Assembly (NCBI GenBank): GCA_963812505.1
Contig: CAWEVM010000017.1
Coordinates: 186,001 to 250,000 of the forward strand
DNA: 64,000 nucleotides
Origin: JAMXLO01 sp963812505
GTDB taxonomy: Bacteria > Pseudomonadota > Alphaproteobacteria > Acetobacterales > Acetobacteraceae
Direction of reading: 5' to 3'
Both the position numbers and the translations under genes were made by a program. The notes under the pieces were generated by a model. The model searched no databases, was not told the origin of the DNA, and was given only the letters and a program-made list of their open reading frames with translations. This document shows positions 63,999-64,000 of this stretch, piece by piece (position 1 is the stretch's first letter; each line of letters begins with the position of its first letter).

Positions 63999-64000
63999 CG

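Overview
The window is high-GC DNA from an alphaproteobacterium, most probably a member of the Rhodospirillales/Acetobacteraceae. The case rests on the gene families: a split secD-secF pair, monomeric NADP-isocitrate dehydrogenase, Bug/TctC-type binding proteins, many GC-rich small secreted proteins, alphaproteobacterial palindromic repeats and a fragment of an alphaproteobacterial-type initiator tRNA. No rRNA or ribosomal marker is present, so the assignment is an inference.

The left 27 kb is metabolic chromosome. In order it holds an AraC-type regulator, a DUF1269 protein with an SLC13-type anion permease, a small oxidative/organic-acid group (DUF1989 protein, frameshifted luciferase-like monooxygenase, divergent PrpF-like isomerase), a two-gene operon for the molybdenum storage protein (mosB-mosA), a secD-secF-Bug operon, an MFS carrier with a small unknown protein, monomeric isocitrate dehydrogenase, a dienelactone-hydrolase-like enzyme, a nicotinamidase-like hydrolase, and a minus-strand catabolic cluster (two luciferase-like monooxygenases, MFS carrier, SsuABC/TauABC-type ABC importer, NAD-dependent epimerase). 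Dispersed palindromic repeats sit between several of these genes.

At about 27.95 kb a chemotaxis-receptor/PilZ gene is cut off and an accessory region begins. It opens with a frameshifted P4-type integrase that ends just before a 51-bp copy of the 3' half of an initiator tRNA, a probable attachment site. Then follow a decayed dipeptide-type binding protein bracketed by a repeated 19-bp motif, and a resolvase gene that overlaps a DUF6602 (nuclease-fold-like) gene by 4 bp. Next come a seven-bladed beta-propeller protein made of exactly seven 49-residue repeats, a small secreted protein, a frameshifted secreted subtilase with a repeat-rich tail, and a frameshifted adenylate cyclase-TolB-TPR-rhodanese fusion. 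Three palindromes of the form (T/A)GTGA-N6-TCAC(A/G) lie upstream of the propeller, the small secreted protein and the cyclase. This suggests a cAMP/CRP-type link between a cyclase and secreted or sugar-binding products.

From about 43 kb to the right edge the DNA is a patchwork of transposase remnants, a second resolvase, and a dense set of very small genes (26 to 120 codons), many secreted or lipidated, several present as diverged or broken copies. Within it, a RIT (recombinase-in-trio) transposon with perfect 38-bp inverted repeats has inserted into the transposase gene of an IS91-family element. An IS630-family element with a one-base frameshift lies against the 3' end of a duplicated small secreted-protein gene.

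Many genes right of 27.9 kb, and a few to the left, carry single-base frameshifts. This is either active decay or indel error in the assembly, and the sequence alone cannot say which.
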